Assembly (NCBI GenBank): GCA_023079485.1
Contig: CM041083.1
Span: 104,113,054 to 104,177,053 of the forward strand
Source: Archilochus colubris
Taxonomy: Eukaryota; Chordata; Aves; Apodiformes; Trochilidae
Reading direction: 5' to 3'
DNA length: 64,000 bases
Numbering within the stretch: the stretch's first letter is position 1; every line of letters begins with the position of its first letter. The translations under genes and the position numbers were made by a program. Below, piece after piece: positions 37,562 through 50,834 of this stretch. The notes beneath the pieces were generated by a model, which made no database searches, had not been told where the DNA came from, and worked only from the letters and a program-made list of their open reading frames with translations.

Positions 37562-40380
37562 GTAAGTATTTAAATTAATCAAAATAGGTGTATTTAATTT
37601 AGTAATACCTGCTTTTATGTGGAGAAGACTGTTGATCTGATTTGAAATGCAACAAAGTGTTTTGCCTAGTACCAAGAGAAAAGAAAATATAGTATGTTTC
37701 CTTCTGTAAATAAGTTGTATTAGCACCCTACTGTAAGGGGCTGTATGTCATAAAAGCACTCAGTTCTTCCTAAAGGAATAACTGAAAGTTATTCTAACAG
37801 AAGACTATATTCTCTGTTTTGTTAAATGGTGAATGAAGAACATTTGTGTTCAGTTCTCAAAAGTGCAGTAAGTAGATATTAAAGTTAAATAGTTAGAGGT
37901 TGTCTCAACAGTTGTCTTAGCCTGTTAAAACTGCATCTGTATGGATAGATGCTATATTTCAGTGCTACATATTAATTTTGAATGAGATTAATTATCTGAT
38001 TATGTTTATTTTCTATTTTACTAGATTCCAAGTTTCAGTATTAATAGGGTTCGGTCCTAATCATTGACAAATTGTTCGGAACTTTAATGAGTTCCACTGT
38101 ATATATCAATTCTTCAACAGCCATTATGCAGTTTGTTTGCTTTCTGTCAGCTAGAGGCTGATCTGGGGTTCTTTCATCAAATCTGGCGAGTTTAGACAAC
38201 AGCCTTTTCTTCTACATGTAATTGCTTTTACTAAAAAAATTAAATTGTTATGGTTTTTTAATTATTAAAATACCTAAAGTATCTTTCCTTTCCTGATACA
38301 CTATGCTTAGAAATGATGGGGTTACAGATGTAACTAGAGAGCTGCCAAAAACACTGAATTTAATTCAAAAATGTGCATTTTGTAATAACTTCTTTGTGTT
38401 CCTTCAGGAAAACTGTGCTACTTTTATTTGGCCAGACCCAGTAAAGAGACATTTTACCAAAGTGTAATAGGAGATTTCCATGTCTGGTTTGAGAATGTAA
38501 AAGATATGAGGAATGTAACAGCTGATATTTAAACATGTTAAACAGATGGTAGTGAGGTCTGTATTTAACAAAAATAAGCTAGAGTTGAGAAATTAAATGC
38601 AGAACCTCATTTAGTTTTCAAAAAAACAAAATGCAAGTTCCTTTTTGTTATAATATTCACCACGTTTACTGATGTCTCCTATAAAGTATCTTTTTTTGTA
38701 ACTTTCTCATGGAGTTCCAGGATTCTCCAAGTTCTAAACCTGGCATGTAAAATTATTTTCTTAAACTAAGTATAACCAAAAAAGATTGGTAGCTCCTATT
38801 TTTTGTGAGAAAAAATTGATAGAGCTTTTTTGAGTAGCTTGAGGGAATAACTGGCAGTTAATCTGATATCATTGATCACTAATTCTTAATTGACTTTCTT
38901 AAATTACTTTCAGGACAGTAAGTGGGGCTGGCATAAAAGAAAATTAATTGTAAATAAGAGAGAGGGTAGTAAATAAGCAATGACACAATGCAATTTTGTG
39001 GGATTGAGTTTCCTAGTTAGATTACAATGCCTCTAAGTATTTAGAATTAAGAAGATAAGAAAACAAACTGCGTGGATGTGATATATGTATTTAATATACA
39101 GAATTTAGCATACAGAATTTGTTTCTGTGATTTCAGTAAACTGAATGATTTTGAAACTATCCTGAGTATTTTTGAAACCTAGTGTTTTGGCTAAGGTACA
39201 ATACTGTAATCTAAAAGATCACTTTTCATATGTACTGTTGAAAGATAAATGTGCAGTTGAAGCAGTGACTTGAAACTGAGTAGGTTACTGATAAAGATAG
39301 CTTTTCATTGGACCTCAAATACTTATCTCCTTAAGTTTCCAATTGAAAAAGCAATTTGACTAAATTAAAGGCCTTCATGCAGCTAAAAAGCACTATAATT
39401 TTTTGTGTTTACATCAGAATGAATGGATGCTATTTAAAGTTCTTAATTATCTGTTGGCTGCTTCACTTCTATCTTCCCAATGGTTGTGTTTAATCAGCTT
39501 CCCTGTAATTCTTGCCAGCCTCATTACCAGCACCTGGACCAATGTATTTGCTTGGGTGTTTAAAGAGCATATTAGGTAACAAACTATGTATCAGGGGCTT
39601 TTTTTTTTCTGTGTTCCATAAGAGCTTATATCTCATATTTAAATTTTACATAGATATTTTTGTTTTAAACTGGAAGAACAGCATTTAAGGACAGCATTTA
39701 AGAAGTTATAGCAATTATATTAACTGGTTTAGGGCATTGTTAAGTTTTATTTTTCTGGAAATCGCATTTCATTCTGTCAAGTACTGCTTTTCTAACATCA
39801 GTTTATTCATATTATTGGCAGGGCTTTCTAACTAATCAGATAAGAAGATTCCAGGTTTTTCTGTATTCCAGAGAAGTAGGTACTATGCAGTTTTTATGAG
39901 TATCAGCCTCAAACTGATTCATGCTGTTGCACAAAGTCAAGACATTCTTAAAAAGCTTCACTAATGCAGTCTAAAGCTGATGGCATACATTGAATTCAGA
40001 GTTACCTTAGCAAAGAATAGAAGAAGAGAGGTAAAAGCAGAGGAAAACTGTTCCCCAGAAGCCAGCCAGGAAGAGCATAGATGGGGATTCCGTAGAAAAG
40101 CATCCAGTCCAGTGAGAGAGGTGAGAGCCCAACCACATTTCTGCTAGTGACTGTGTTACTTTAACAGTGACCAACTCAAACTTCCTTTTAATTATTCCTG
40201 GTTGTGATGCTATTAAAGTTGGTTTGGGCAAACCTCCTAAGGTGCTGGTGTCACACAATGGATGTTAAGCTTGTAAATGTAAATTACCTGGGGAATATGT
40301 GCTGTATTTGTAGTTGGCTGTTATCTGCTGTGTTACTTACCAAGCACTATAGCAATAAACTAAAGGATAAAAGGGAAAGT

Positions 40381-40535
40381 TGAAGAGATTATACAGACTA
40401 AGGGGAAGGTGAGGAGATAAGGAGGGCCAGGAGGAAGGAGCACTTTGGATGCAGGGCAGAGACTGCCACAGCAGCTCAGGGAAGGGGGGTGACCAGGCTT
40501 TGGCTACAGAGCACCATTTTGAAGAGATTATACAG
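40381..40535. repeat. Perfect 16-bp direct repeat flanking a 123-bp insert
   Basis: TGAAGAGATTATACAG occurs at 40381-40396 and again at 40520-40535. The 123 bp between the copies is G- and A-rich (ggaaggtgaggagataagga and ggaaggggggtgaccagg) and unlike the surrounding AT-rich intron. The arrangement resembles a target-site duplication left by LINE-mediated retroposition. However, no poly-A or CR1-like tail is visible at either edge, and I cannot name the insert. Confidence 0.6.
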
Positions 40536-42458
40536 GTTAAGCTTAGCACCAGAAAGAGCATGCAAACAATGTATGATCACTATGCAGGAATAATCATGAA
40601 CCATATGGTAACAAGCACAAGTTTGTGCTTACCACTCAAGAGCATTTTGACCATGATGTATAATCTGTAGCTGTACATCTTGCAATTGTTAATTTGGACT
40701 TGGTGCATAGAGTCGTCTGCTGTTCCTTGAAAATGTGTGGCACTCTATTATCTTGCAGAGATTTGTTCTAAGCCTTCAGTTATGATTTTGGTACTATATC
40801 CTGAATTCCTTGGTAATGCTTAAAAAAACAAGAATTGGAATAGGCTTCTTAGCAACTAGAAAAGGGCATTCTATTTTCACACGTTTGGATCACAGAATGC
40901 CAATAGTAAGCTTGAAAAAAAGGAGTAGAAAATTGTTGTGGTTTTGTCCCTGGCAGGCAAAGTTTCTGTAAAGATTTGCTTCCATGAGTATTTCTTTATA
41001 TTTTTCCTTGCTAGTTTTCAAGATAGTGTGGCATCTTCTGTCTTTTCTTTGTAACAGGGACCACTATAATAACAAGTTTGTTTGAGCCTTCAACTCAACA
41101 GGTCAAGGAGGATGGAGAAAAAGGAAGACTTGAAGGGAGTTAATCACATTTCTCACTCTTTATGAGTTCCCAGAGAGTGTGATCTTGGCTACAATATAAA
41201 ATGACCATTAAAGAAATATTTTCTTTTGTTGTTTTTAATTTTTGTCTTTTTTCTAGACTAGTATATATTTTGGTGCCTATACAGTGGGTTGGCTTTACTT
41301 CCACTGTTGTCAGATGTTCTCTCAGCTTTCAGAAGTAGCCATGTCATCGTGTTTCAGCATTATATGAAATAAAATGAAAAGCAATAAAGGAACAGTTTAA
41401 TCTCTGAGGCTGCAGATCTGATTGCAGTTTCTGATAATGTGCTGTTGTTAGTGGATACTAAAGATACAACTGCTAATAGTGAATGATTACTGAAGACATT
41501 TTTATTAAAGCACCCCTCAAATTAGACTGTAGTTTGTGATTTAGACGTTTGTTTGTTTAAGAAAACTGCATATCTAGAGTGTTCTATAAAATTTAAGCAG
41601 TATTAATAATATAACAGCCTAATAAGTTATGAAGTGTTCTTTGTAGTTCTGTTTTTTTCTCCTTAAGCTACCAATTAGAGGGTCTTAGTATAAACACTGA
41701 GATTTGTTAGACTTAACTGACAAAATATTGTACTACACTGATAGTTAAATAAATCTAGACACATTACTGAGCCTTACTTTGTAAAAAGTATTGAAAATGC
41801 ATGTGAAATAACAGCTGTGGTGAGGGACATTGCAGGTTTTTGGTTGGTTGGTTGGTTTTTGGGCTTTGTGTTTAAAGTTGCCAGAAGCAGGCTATTCTGG
41901 AAGACTCAATGTGTTTATCTTAACAGAAGAAAACTTGCTTTCCAGATACTTTCTTTATTCCTTTTATTTTAGCAGAGCTATACAAAAGAGTATTTTGTAA
42001 AAGTAGTTTGATATAATGATAATACAAGTGGATTCACTCAGTGGAATTTAAATATGCTTGGATGCAGCCAGTGACATGTCAGATGATTGCAACACAGATA
42101 ATCCATAAGGATATGGGAAAATATCCTTGACAGAAAATATCAGTATCACTGTATGAATAAACTATTTTAACTCCAGTGTATTTATTTCCATGATTTGTAA
42201 TATGACTACTATGCTGATGTTTTTCATTGGTCTGCTACTGCACCAAGTAGGCACATTCCCCTTCCTGAAGATGTGTTTTACTGTAATTTTAATCATTTCC
42301 AGGACTACCATGCATGCAGATGCAAAAGAGTTTTAAAATAGGTGTAGTCAGCATGAAAAAGCCATCACACTCAGCACTGAGAGAGAATAAGTAATTCCAA
42401 CAGTGCACATGATGGAGCTTGGTCTATCAGTCTGTTTTCTGGAGAATGGGGACCAAAA

Positions 42459-42515
42459 AGCAAAACCAAAACAAAACCAAAACACACAAATCCAAAACCA
42501 AACCCAAAACAGGCA
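42459..42515 (+). repeat. A/C-rich low-complexity stretch (CAAAAC-type)
   Basis: Irregular repetition of AAAACCAAAAC-like units, giving a Phe/Trp-rich chance frame on the opposite strand. Simple sequence only. Confidence 0.8.
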
Positions 42516-43653
42516 TAAGAAGTATGATTGGACCCTGAATTGTCTTAATTTAGATGTTATTTTCTTTGACATTTGAATCAGTGAAGAACAATGATCAAGC
42601 AAAGAGCCTAAATATAAGCTGCTGAGAAGCATCGTAGTCTGCAGCAAAATCTTATAATTCCCTGTGTTTAACAGGTTATTTTTCTCAGAAAGTTTGTATC
42701 TACTGACTGACTTTATGTTGCTGTATGGGCTTTATGTCCAGGATTTGGCTCTCAGACATAATTTTTTTCCACTTGATTGTACCTCAGTGTTTAGTAAGAA
42801 TAGGACTGCATGGACTCTTGCTGACTGTTACTAATACTCCTTTGACCATGATGGCTTTTGGCTTTGATAGTACATATTGGTTTATTTTTTTCCTATTTGT
42901 TATTTTGTAGTTATAAAAAATAATGAAATGTGTTGCGCACTCCAAAGTTGTGAAATGCCAGAATTAAGATTGCAACTGGAGTCCTCATTTATTCTCTTTG
43001 TGTAGATGTCTTAGACAACTATCTGAATTATGAAAACCTTTTCTTTCTCTAGAACACCACCTTAATAATTTACATGTATCTTCTCAGCAGTATAGGCACA
43101 GGACTGCATAATCTATCAGTGGTGTTCATATTATTGCATACAACATGGTTTGCAAAATGTTATTTTGGTACTACCTGTTGCTACAGTTAGTGTACATATT
43201 CATTATATAACTAATATATGATAAAAGCACAGCTTGCATTCATGAAAAATTCAAGTTTGGGTTTAATGGCAAGCTTCTTTTAAAGAGTATTGATCAAAAT
43301 GTAATTGAAACATTGATATAAAATAAACCTTTTGAAGGATTTATTCTTAGCAGCACTTGAAAATAATTATCCTGCTGTTCCCCAAGATAAACATCAGTAT
43401 TTGAGCACAGTATAAATTGAAGTGGAAAGATCAAAGGGGATTGCCTGAAAAATCCCTGTATCCCCACTGAAACAGGATTAGGAGTGGTCAAAATTACAAA
43501 AAGCCCAAGTACTTGGATCTCCAGAATTAGATTATTTAAATGTTCCTAACATCTGTAAATGAAACTTGATATTTTTTGTGCATCATGTAGACACATAGTT
43601 TAGACAAATAATATAAGAAGTTCTGAGAATTTAAACTATTTGCATCTTTACAG

Positions 43654-43834
43654 AAAGATAAGGAAGACCAGTGGCTAGAGAAAAAAGTGCAGGGTAGTAG
43701 AGACCACATCATCTTAGAGCATCTTCAATGGACCATGGGTTATGAAGTACAAATTACAGCTGCCAACAGACTGGGTTATTCTGAACCAACACTGTATGAA
43801 TTCAGCATGCCACCAAAGCCCAACATTATTACAG
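43654..43834 (+). CDS. NCAM2: NCAM2 exon: second part of fibronectin type III domain 2 and juxtamembrane linker
   Basis: This 181-nt exon is phase 0 at entry and phase 1 at exit. It encodes [20 protein letters not shown], then [20 protein letters not shown], then [20 protein letters not shown]. The [14 protein letters not shown] segment is the FNIII F-G signature, and the PPKPNIIT tail is the extracellular stalk. The acceptor follows catctttacag and the donor is GTAAGG at 43835. The terminal G must be completed by AT or AC from the next exon to give Asp. Two downstream exons meet this need (50835 and 62537), making this the branch point for alternative C-termini. Confidence 0.97.
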
Positions 43835-46289
43835 GTAAGGTAATAGATTGCTTTCTCTGTATGAATTATTTGCTACTTGAAGTACACTAATATGTGTAGT
43901 GAACATAAGGTAACTGAAGTATTTAGCTAACATATCCCAAGATTTCATACTCTACTAGTGGCAAAGACTCGATTCAAAACCCAAATGGGACCATTTCTTA
44001 CTTTTCTCACAGTGATAAAGTCATTTTTAAGCGCAGAAGAAACATCGAATCCTCAACCCACATGATAGTTAGCAAGAAAGAGTATTTTAGGTATCTGCTG
44101 TGCATTTTACACTTGCCTTGTAGTTCATCATAGTTGTTTGTTGAAAGTAACTGAGCTGTTAGAGTTGTTAGCATGTTTATTTCAGTTCCCTTCCTGTGCT
44201 TCAAGATAGACATGTAATAGAAGCATTTATTTTAGTGTCTGATGAGCTTAAGACTTTGCATAGTCTTAGATGCCAATTTACTAATCAACTCAAACATAGT
44301 GAGCATACAACCTGTTAGGCCTATTTATAAGCTTTGAAATCATAGAAATGTTAATATTTTTAAGTGTGCAAATACGAAGGTTTGGATTTTTTTTTTAAGG
44401 AAACCTGCATAGTGGTTAAGTGTGACTGTTTTTCAATAATTATCAAGTTTTCATTCTTCCCAGTGTAAAGTTACATTTTGTTGAAACAATGAAAAATTAT
44501 TTTGTTCAGAGTAAACAAATATTATGGAAATTTCTGGTATATCATGGGTAATTTTATTTTTTATAAAACAAATGTTACAATTTCAAACATTTAATCTAAA
44601 TAATGAGCTAATATATTTAATATTAAATTCCAAATTAAGCATTTCATCATTACTATTTTAAAATCAGGTGCAAAGTCCTCTAACATAGTATTTTCTGTAT
44701 GCTGTATGTTGAACTATTAGAATATTAGAAACTAATAAAACCTTGCCAAATAAATATAGTGACCAATATAGTAAAATGTAAGCCATTCCAATACTGGGTC
44801 ATCTGAGTAGAACTGATCTTAATAAAGTGTCAATGAATTTGAATGAGTTGTAGACTACTGTGCCATTAGAAATGTTTGAATTAAAGACTTTTTTTTCTAC
44901 TGCAATTTTTCTTCAAATGCATTTTCAGAGAATTTATTTTGACATTTTTGCAATAATATTCCATAGCATTTTTAATATATATTGTAAACATTGTTACTTG
45001 TACTTATAGAAAGAAATAGGCATTTGTAATATATTAATAGGTTCAGATCCAGTTCTAGTACAAATATTTGATTTATGCACTTCAGTTGCAGTAGTGAGAA
45101 TTGATTTGCATCTTCATTGAAATTCACGGCCTCAATAAGCTCTGTGTACTTGTTTTTAAACAGATAGTGCCTTGTTATTGCCATCATTCAGAAATAAAAT
45201 TTGACTAAATGATTGAAAAATAAAACACAAAAAGAAATGTAAGTGTTTATTGTCTCAAGGAAATAGAAATATTTATCAAATAGAGAAATAAATAAAACCT
45301 TATTAAGGTGAATGGAAGCAATAAGCTGTTTTTCAATTTTGTGTATTTGAAACACAAATCTTACTTGTTTTGCAATGCAATCTAATTTAAACCTGTTATA
45401 ATTATTTAAGTATTTCATATTATTGCCAGAGCTACTGTAACTGAGACAACTGACATATTCCCACAAATGATAATGGAGGTGGTCTCTAGACATTAAAGTG
45501 GAAATTAGCTTAGATAATTTAGTTTCAGATGTTAGAAGGAACATTTTTCTCTAAACACAGTTTTAGAGGTATTTAGGGTTTTTCTTTTCTGTGCTCTCCC
45601 ATAACCTCTAAGGAGCTGTAAGAAATATGCTACACTATTTAAGATCAAGTCTCTTTTAAAAAGAATCATTACTGCAATTATGATTGTGGAAGTAATTAGT
45701 TTCCTTGACAACTGTTTTTGCAAAGCCAAAGAGTGTGAAATTCATCATAAGGACATCCTGTAAGCAATTTTAAAAAGTATGTTGGAAGGCACTTAGAATC
45801 AATGGAACATGAATGCTCATATTCATGAGTCAGTATGGTTACCTTGTTTTGAAATGTCACAATATTGTTATTACAATATAATATATTTATAACATTTTTG
45901 CAAACGTACGAACATGATCTTTTAAAACTTGGTTGTGTGTATAACATGCTTAACTTTGAGCAGAATTCTTTCTGTTACCGGTTAACTTGGATGATGCACT
46001 CTGTCTAATTTGAGGATTGGGTATTTGCAACTAGACATCTACTCCTAGCTCAAAAGAAGGAGACAGGGAACAAGAGTGAGATTTCATAGAGTTTTAAATG
46101 AAATCTGCATTACATATGGTGTACTCGCTTAGGGGCTTCTGATGGCTAAAAATCCCTTGGTAATATCTTGGTATCTTATTCATGTAATTAGAAAATTTTC
46201 TAAGATTCTTGAAGGTTTTCATCTGTATGTGCCCAGATCTATGTCCCTTCAGCTGAGTTGAGTGCTTCTGTTTTGCTCTAAATGTAATT

Positions 46290-46945
46290 AGAACAGAAAA
46301 GGACCTATGGCTGTTTGTCAGCAGCAACTGAATATGAGCCAGCAGTGTTCCCAGGTGGCCAGGAAGGCCAGCAGCATCCTGGCTTGTATCAGGAATGGTG
46401 TGGCCAGCAGGAGATGTGATTGTCCCCTCTGCTCAGCACTCAGGAGGCTGCACCTTGAATACTGTGTTCAGTTTTGGGCCTTTCACTACAAAAAAGATAT
46501 TGAGGTTCTGGAACTTGTCCAAAGAAGAGCAACAAGTCTGGTGAAGGGTCCAGAGACCAAGTCTTAAGAAGAGTAGAGTGAACTGTTTAGTTTGGAGATG
46601 ATGAAGCTGAGAGACCTTATTGGTTTCTGCAACTATCCGAAAGGAGGTTTTTAGTGATGTGGGGTTCAGTCTCTTCTCCCAATTAAGAAGTGATAGGATA
46701 AGAGGAAATATCCTCAAGTTGTGCCAAGGGAGGTTTAAATGAGATATTAGAAGAAATTTCACCACCCAAAGGGTTGTCAGGCCCTGGAACAGGCTGCCCA
46801 AAGAGGTGGTTGAGTAAACATCCCTATGGGTATTTAAGAGACATGTAGATGTGCTGCTTAGGGACATGGTTTATTGGTCGAAATGTAAGGTCAATCATTG
46901 GACTTAGTAATCTTAAAAGTCTTTTCCAATCAGATTGATTCTATA
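46290..46945 (+). mobile_element. CR1 LINE 3' end, plus orientation (about 650 bp)
   Basis: The text follows CR1 order: gaacagaaaaggacctatgg, then gagccagcagtgttcccagg, then ccaggaaggccagcagcatc, then ggaggctgcaccttgaatac, then ttgtgccaagggaggtttaa, then ccctggaacaggctgcccaa, then gacatggtttattgg, then aagtcttttccaatc and a last gattctat. It carries many substitutions, so it is old. The short open frames in it are remnants or chance. Confidence 0.93.
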
Positions 46946-47477
46946 AAAAACAAGATAGATATTTGTAGATCCTGCTTGTGCAATCTCATGGATATTACTA
47001 ACCTGCAGAGAATTTTGAGATCCCGTAGGTGTCATGATGCAATTAATCAGAAAACTGGGCAGATATGGAGGCAAGGATACATTTATTATGCTTACCAGGG
47101 AAATGGAGTTGTTACAAAAAAAAAAAAAATTGGTTCTGATTGCTGCAGAAGGAGCTTGCTTATGCTCTCAAGAGCCATTGGATATAAGGCAGAAGTACTG
47201 ATCCCTGAGGGCAGGAATCCAAAACTCTTATGTGAAAACACAACTCCTGTGAGCACTGAATCCACAACTTCTGTTTCCTAGGGATGTGTGAACTAGTACC
47301 AGCTCCTCGCTGGTTGTCATATTCTATAGTAGCAAAATATGTTGAGTTTCCATTAACAGTCAGATCTGGGAAGGAACTGGAGGCTGCAAATTGCTGTCTG
47401 GCATCAGTGAGGTGTATAAATGAGACAAGACATTCCTTTAAGTTTTCTCATAGTTGGCCTCAGCAGCCTCCAACTAT

Positions 47478-47731
47478 ATCACAGAATCATAGAATATGCC
47501 AAGTTGGAAGGCATCCTTCAGGATCATCAAGTCCAACTCCTGTCCCTGTGGAGGGCACCCCCAGGATCACACCATGTTCCTGAGAGCATCATCCAAAAGC
47601 TTCTTGAACTCAGGCAGCCTTGGTGCTGTGAACCACTTCCCTGGGGAGGTTGTTCCACTGCTCAACCATCCTCTGGGTGAAAAACCTTTTTCCTAATATC
47701 TAACCTAGACCTTCCCTGATTGAACTTCCTA
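47478..47731 (-). mobile_element. CR1 LINE 3' end, minus orientation
   Basis: The plus strand reads atcacagaatcatagaatat, then aagttggaaggcatccttca, then ggatcatcaagtccaactcc, then agcttcttgaactcaggcag, then ccttggtgctgtgaaccact, then ttccctggggaggttgttcc and cctaatatctaacctagacc. This is the reverse complement of a CR1 3' end from a different subfamily than the copy at 46.3 kb. The right edge is approximate. Confidence 0.92.
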
Positions 47732-48967
47732 CCATTTACAGAGCCACAGCAGCTATTATTGTCCTGCAGTAGTTTACTCCCTTAAAACACCAGACCTTTT
47801 TTTCATTTAGAGATGCCAGTCAGTATAAAAATGTCCAATGTATGTATATGTATTGTATGTATATATTGTATTACATAGACAAAATAGAGCTTTTTCGCTA
47901 TACCAGCAGTATTTCATTAGAAGGTAGGATGATTAAATTTTTCATCCAGAGACTAAAAACTACTAATTACAGAACAAGAGATAAAGTTTCCCCACTGCCC
48001 ACAATTTTCTCTGAGTCTGAGTCCTGTTCTTTAATTTTGCTTCTTGTTTGACATTTATAGATAAAAATACATTCTATATGATTCCATCTACGTAGATGAG
48101 GTAGGTTTTTGTATCCAGGATGTCTTGCTGCCAAAGAGCAGACTCTTGCTTCAGGTGCTTTCCTTGTCTCTCACCTCCTATCAGCCTTGATCTATGGGCT
48201 GCAAGAGACTACATGGGGCATTCTCCCTGCCTGTAAATGGAGACATAATCTCCCTTTTCTCCAGAAGGATTGACTTGACACTGACCATACATCAGCTAAG
48301 AGAAGCCAAAAATCAGCTGCCTTCATTCATGTTCTACACCCCACTACAAAAGTACATAACATTTGTTGACTTACTGTAACTATTAAAAAACTTCCAATCT
48401 GAATAGTTCCTGTGTCATTTGAAGCATTTTCTGTATATTTCAAATAATTTCAGATCTGTTTGAAATCAGATTTTGCTCTATGACAAACAAGCCTCAAGGT
48501 CAGAGTATCATATAAAAGCATACTGGGAATCAAGGCCTCTGTTGTCATTACCATTAGCCTTTCTATCCTCAAGGTGCCCTAAAGATCCTTCTTCCTGGAG
48601 TGGTGGTCTGGCCCTAGGTAGGCCAGCAGTCCAGTCCTAGGCTGCAAAGTATGCATGCATCAGCATTCCTTATATGCTTCCAGAGTTTCCGTGGCCACAC
48701 TTCTAGTAGATTCCAAAATTCGGGAATGTTGCTTCTTCAACATTTCTTTCCCCCATTGTATGCTGTTGTCTGGAGTGGCCCTTATCTAGCCCAGTGGTGG
48801 TTAGCCACTCTCTACAGGGGAGGGAGCTCACTTCAGGTTTTATCTGGACAAGACCCTTCATCTGACTTATTGAGTCACCGTGCTTAAGAGGAGTCAATTG
48901 CCCAACATTCAACTTGCAAGTTTGTTGTTTGAGGCCTGTTGTCCAGGCAAAAGACTGGAAGCTCACA

Positions 48968-49235
48968 CCTTCCCAGAGATGGAAGTGTGGCTGACTGACC
49001 TGTAGGTCCCCATGCCCTAGCCCCTTTGTCTTCTAAAGACAGAAATAACGTTTGCTTCACTCCATCCTCCAGGACCTCTCCAAATCTCCATGGTCATTTA
49101 AAGCTTATAGAGAACGTTCTTGCAATGAGAGCTCCCTCAGTGACCATGGGCACAGCCCATCAGACCCTATGCACTTGTGTATGTCCAGTTTTCTTAAGTG
49201 TTCCCTGACCTGCTCCTTACTCCAGGATTTCTTTA
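48968..49235 (-). pseudogene. CR1 LINE ORF2 (reverse transcriptase region) fragment, minus orientation
   Basis: The plus strand contains the diagnostic antisense phrases of CR1 ORF2: gtggctgactgacctgtagg followed by tccccatgcc, then aacgtttgcttcactccatc, then ctccaggacctctcc, then cccatcagaccctatgcact, then tgtgtatgtccagttttctt and ccctgacctgctcct. This region lies upstream of the 3' end in a full CR1. It could therefore belong to the same minus-strand element as 47478-47731 with a long internal deletion or replacement between them. The reading frame is broken, and no intact protein is encoded. Confidence 0.8.
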
Positions 49236-50834
49236 TGTCTCTGTGTGCCTAGACTTCCAAAGGCAATAAGATCTCTGTTGTCTTTATTTTCTAGGTTTCT
49301 ATTTACAGTACTTCTTCCCATAAAACCAAGCCAGATTTTTTTTTTCCTTCCTCACTTTTGCTTCAGTAGCAACAAAAACATTCTTCAGGACAGGGTAGGC
49401 TTCAGTTATATTTGTGGTATTTTTTATCTCAGTACACAATCTGTAACCCATGGGCTTTTGCAGATATAAACTGACTATATGCCTTTTCAACTTAAGTCAA
49501 CAGTACTGTAGGTAAGGAATAACAAAATGATGGTAGATATTCTCTCTTGAGAATGTTTTTCAGAACAGCTGGTAACAAAAATAAGACATTAGTGATCATA
49601 TATAGCTCAGTTGAAGATAAAGCCTTTCTAGGTACAGCATGCTATTTCAGAACAGGGCCACATTCTAAGATACTTAACTGTGAGGTAGTGTCAGCAGCTA
49701 ATTTTTGGTACTTATCCTTAGTTCTAGGAAAAGTTATGTTGTATCATTAAAAGTTAAGCTAGGAGAATTATGGATGTTTGTAATGTTCATCATGTTTTGT
49801 AGTTTCTTTCCATGGAAAAACCTAGAGGGGTTGCCAGTAGCTACCTGGGCCAGGACCACAAGAATTTACTTACGGTTTTTTAAATCCTTGGTTTAATTTC
49901 CAGAATGAGACTGTAGAACTATATTATGTACTGATTTTTCAGGAATAACATTTTGGCCTGATTTTCAGAATAAGCCTTGTGACCAGACTGCCTGCCCATG
50001 AATGGTTGTATGTAACGGCACAAACATCCACCAATTTGTGTCTTTAATTAAAATTGGTGCCAATTAAAAGGCTAAATTACATATTTTGTGGACTTATGTA
50101 CATATTATTGATACCAGTTTTGACAGTGGTCCTGTCAGGTCTCCTGTGATAATTCAGGAACAAGACAGATTTATAAACTAAATGAACTAAACAAGTTTCT
50201 CTCCTCTTTCTCCTCATGCGTGATCAGAACCTTTTTAATGTGATTAAATCTTCTACTACAGTTTCTTCTTTCAGCCTATGGGCCAGTGTTGTTGCTTCAA
50301 ATATTCATTATGTTGGGCAGATGTTGAATTGCACTTTCCTGAGTTCAAAGTACCTTCAACATGAAAGACACACATAAGATTGTATCTAGGTTGGACTTGG
50401 CTGAATAGTTTTGAATCTCAAGGGGAAACAAGCAAACTGGTCACATGCTTCAGGTTAAGTTCTTAAATAAATTGAGGTTAGACCAAGGAGTTTACCATTT
50501 TGTGTGCTGTGGAGAACCACATGTTGCTGCTATTAAGGTTCACCTTTTCTGTGGTTTGAGTACTTTATTATCCAGATTTCTCCAGAGCACTTCAGTGGTT
50601 GCCGTTTCATCCCCACTTCAATCATAATTTGATATTTCTATTAGCGTAATGTCTTTGAAGTGATTATCTTTGGCACAATGTAAATATTAATTAATTTTTC
50701 TCTTTTTTCTTTCCCACTGTCACTTCTTTTTATTTTGATACTTTATTTTTCATGTTTTATGAACTTACCTTTTTTCTCAAATTTCCTTCATTTTTCATGC
50801 TCTTCATTTTCTATAACAATTCTTATCCACACAG

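Larger units (their letters stand above)
37562..43653 (+). other. NCAM2: NCAM2 intron within FNIII-2 (6.1 kb)
   Basis: AT-rich intron. It contains a 123-bp purine-rich segment bounded by perfect 16-bp direct repeats (40381-40535), a GGTT run near 41850, and an A/C-rich low-complexity stretch at about 42459-42515. Nothing else is recognisable. Confidence 0.87.
43835..50834 (+). other. NCAM2: NCAM2 intron upstream of the GPI-type terminal exon (7.0 kb)
   Basis: The first third is AT-rich without recognisable content. From 46.3 to 49.2 kb lies a cluster of three CR1 segments: one plus, one minus 3' end, and one minus from the reverse transcriptase part. GC-richer unassigned sequence at 48540-48960 lies between the last two, and short TGTA repeats occur near 47838-47875. 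The final 130 nt are very pyrimidine-rich, leading to the acceptor at 50833-50834. Confidence 0.85.

Noticed and set aside
37457..37726. 89-codon minus-strand frame over an exon
   Set aside because: Shadow of the FNIII-2 exon on the plus strand.
45188..45544. 118-codon minus-strand frame
   Set aside because: Composition is Phe/Leu/Ile/Ser-rich as expected from AT-rich intron; no splice sites or motifs.
46433..46867. 144-codon minus-strand frame
   Set aside because: It is the antisense of a plus-strand CR1 3' end, a repeat by-product.
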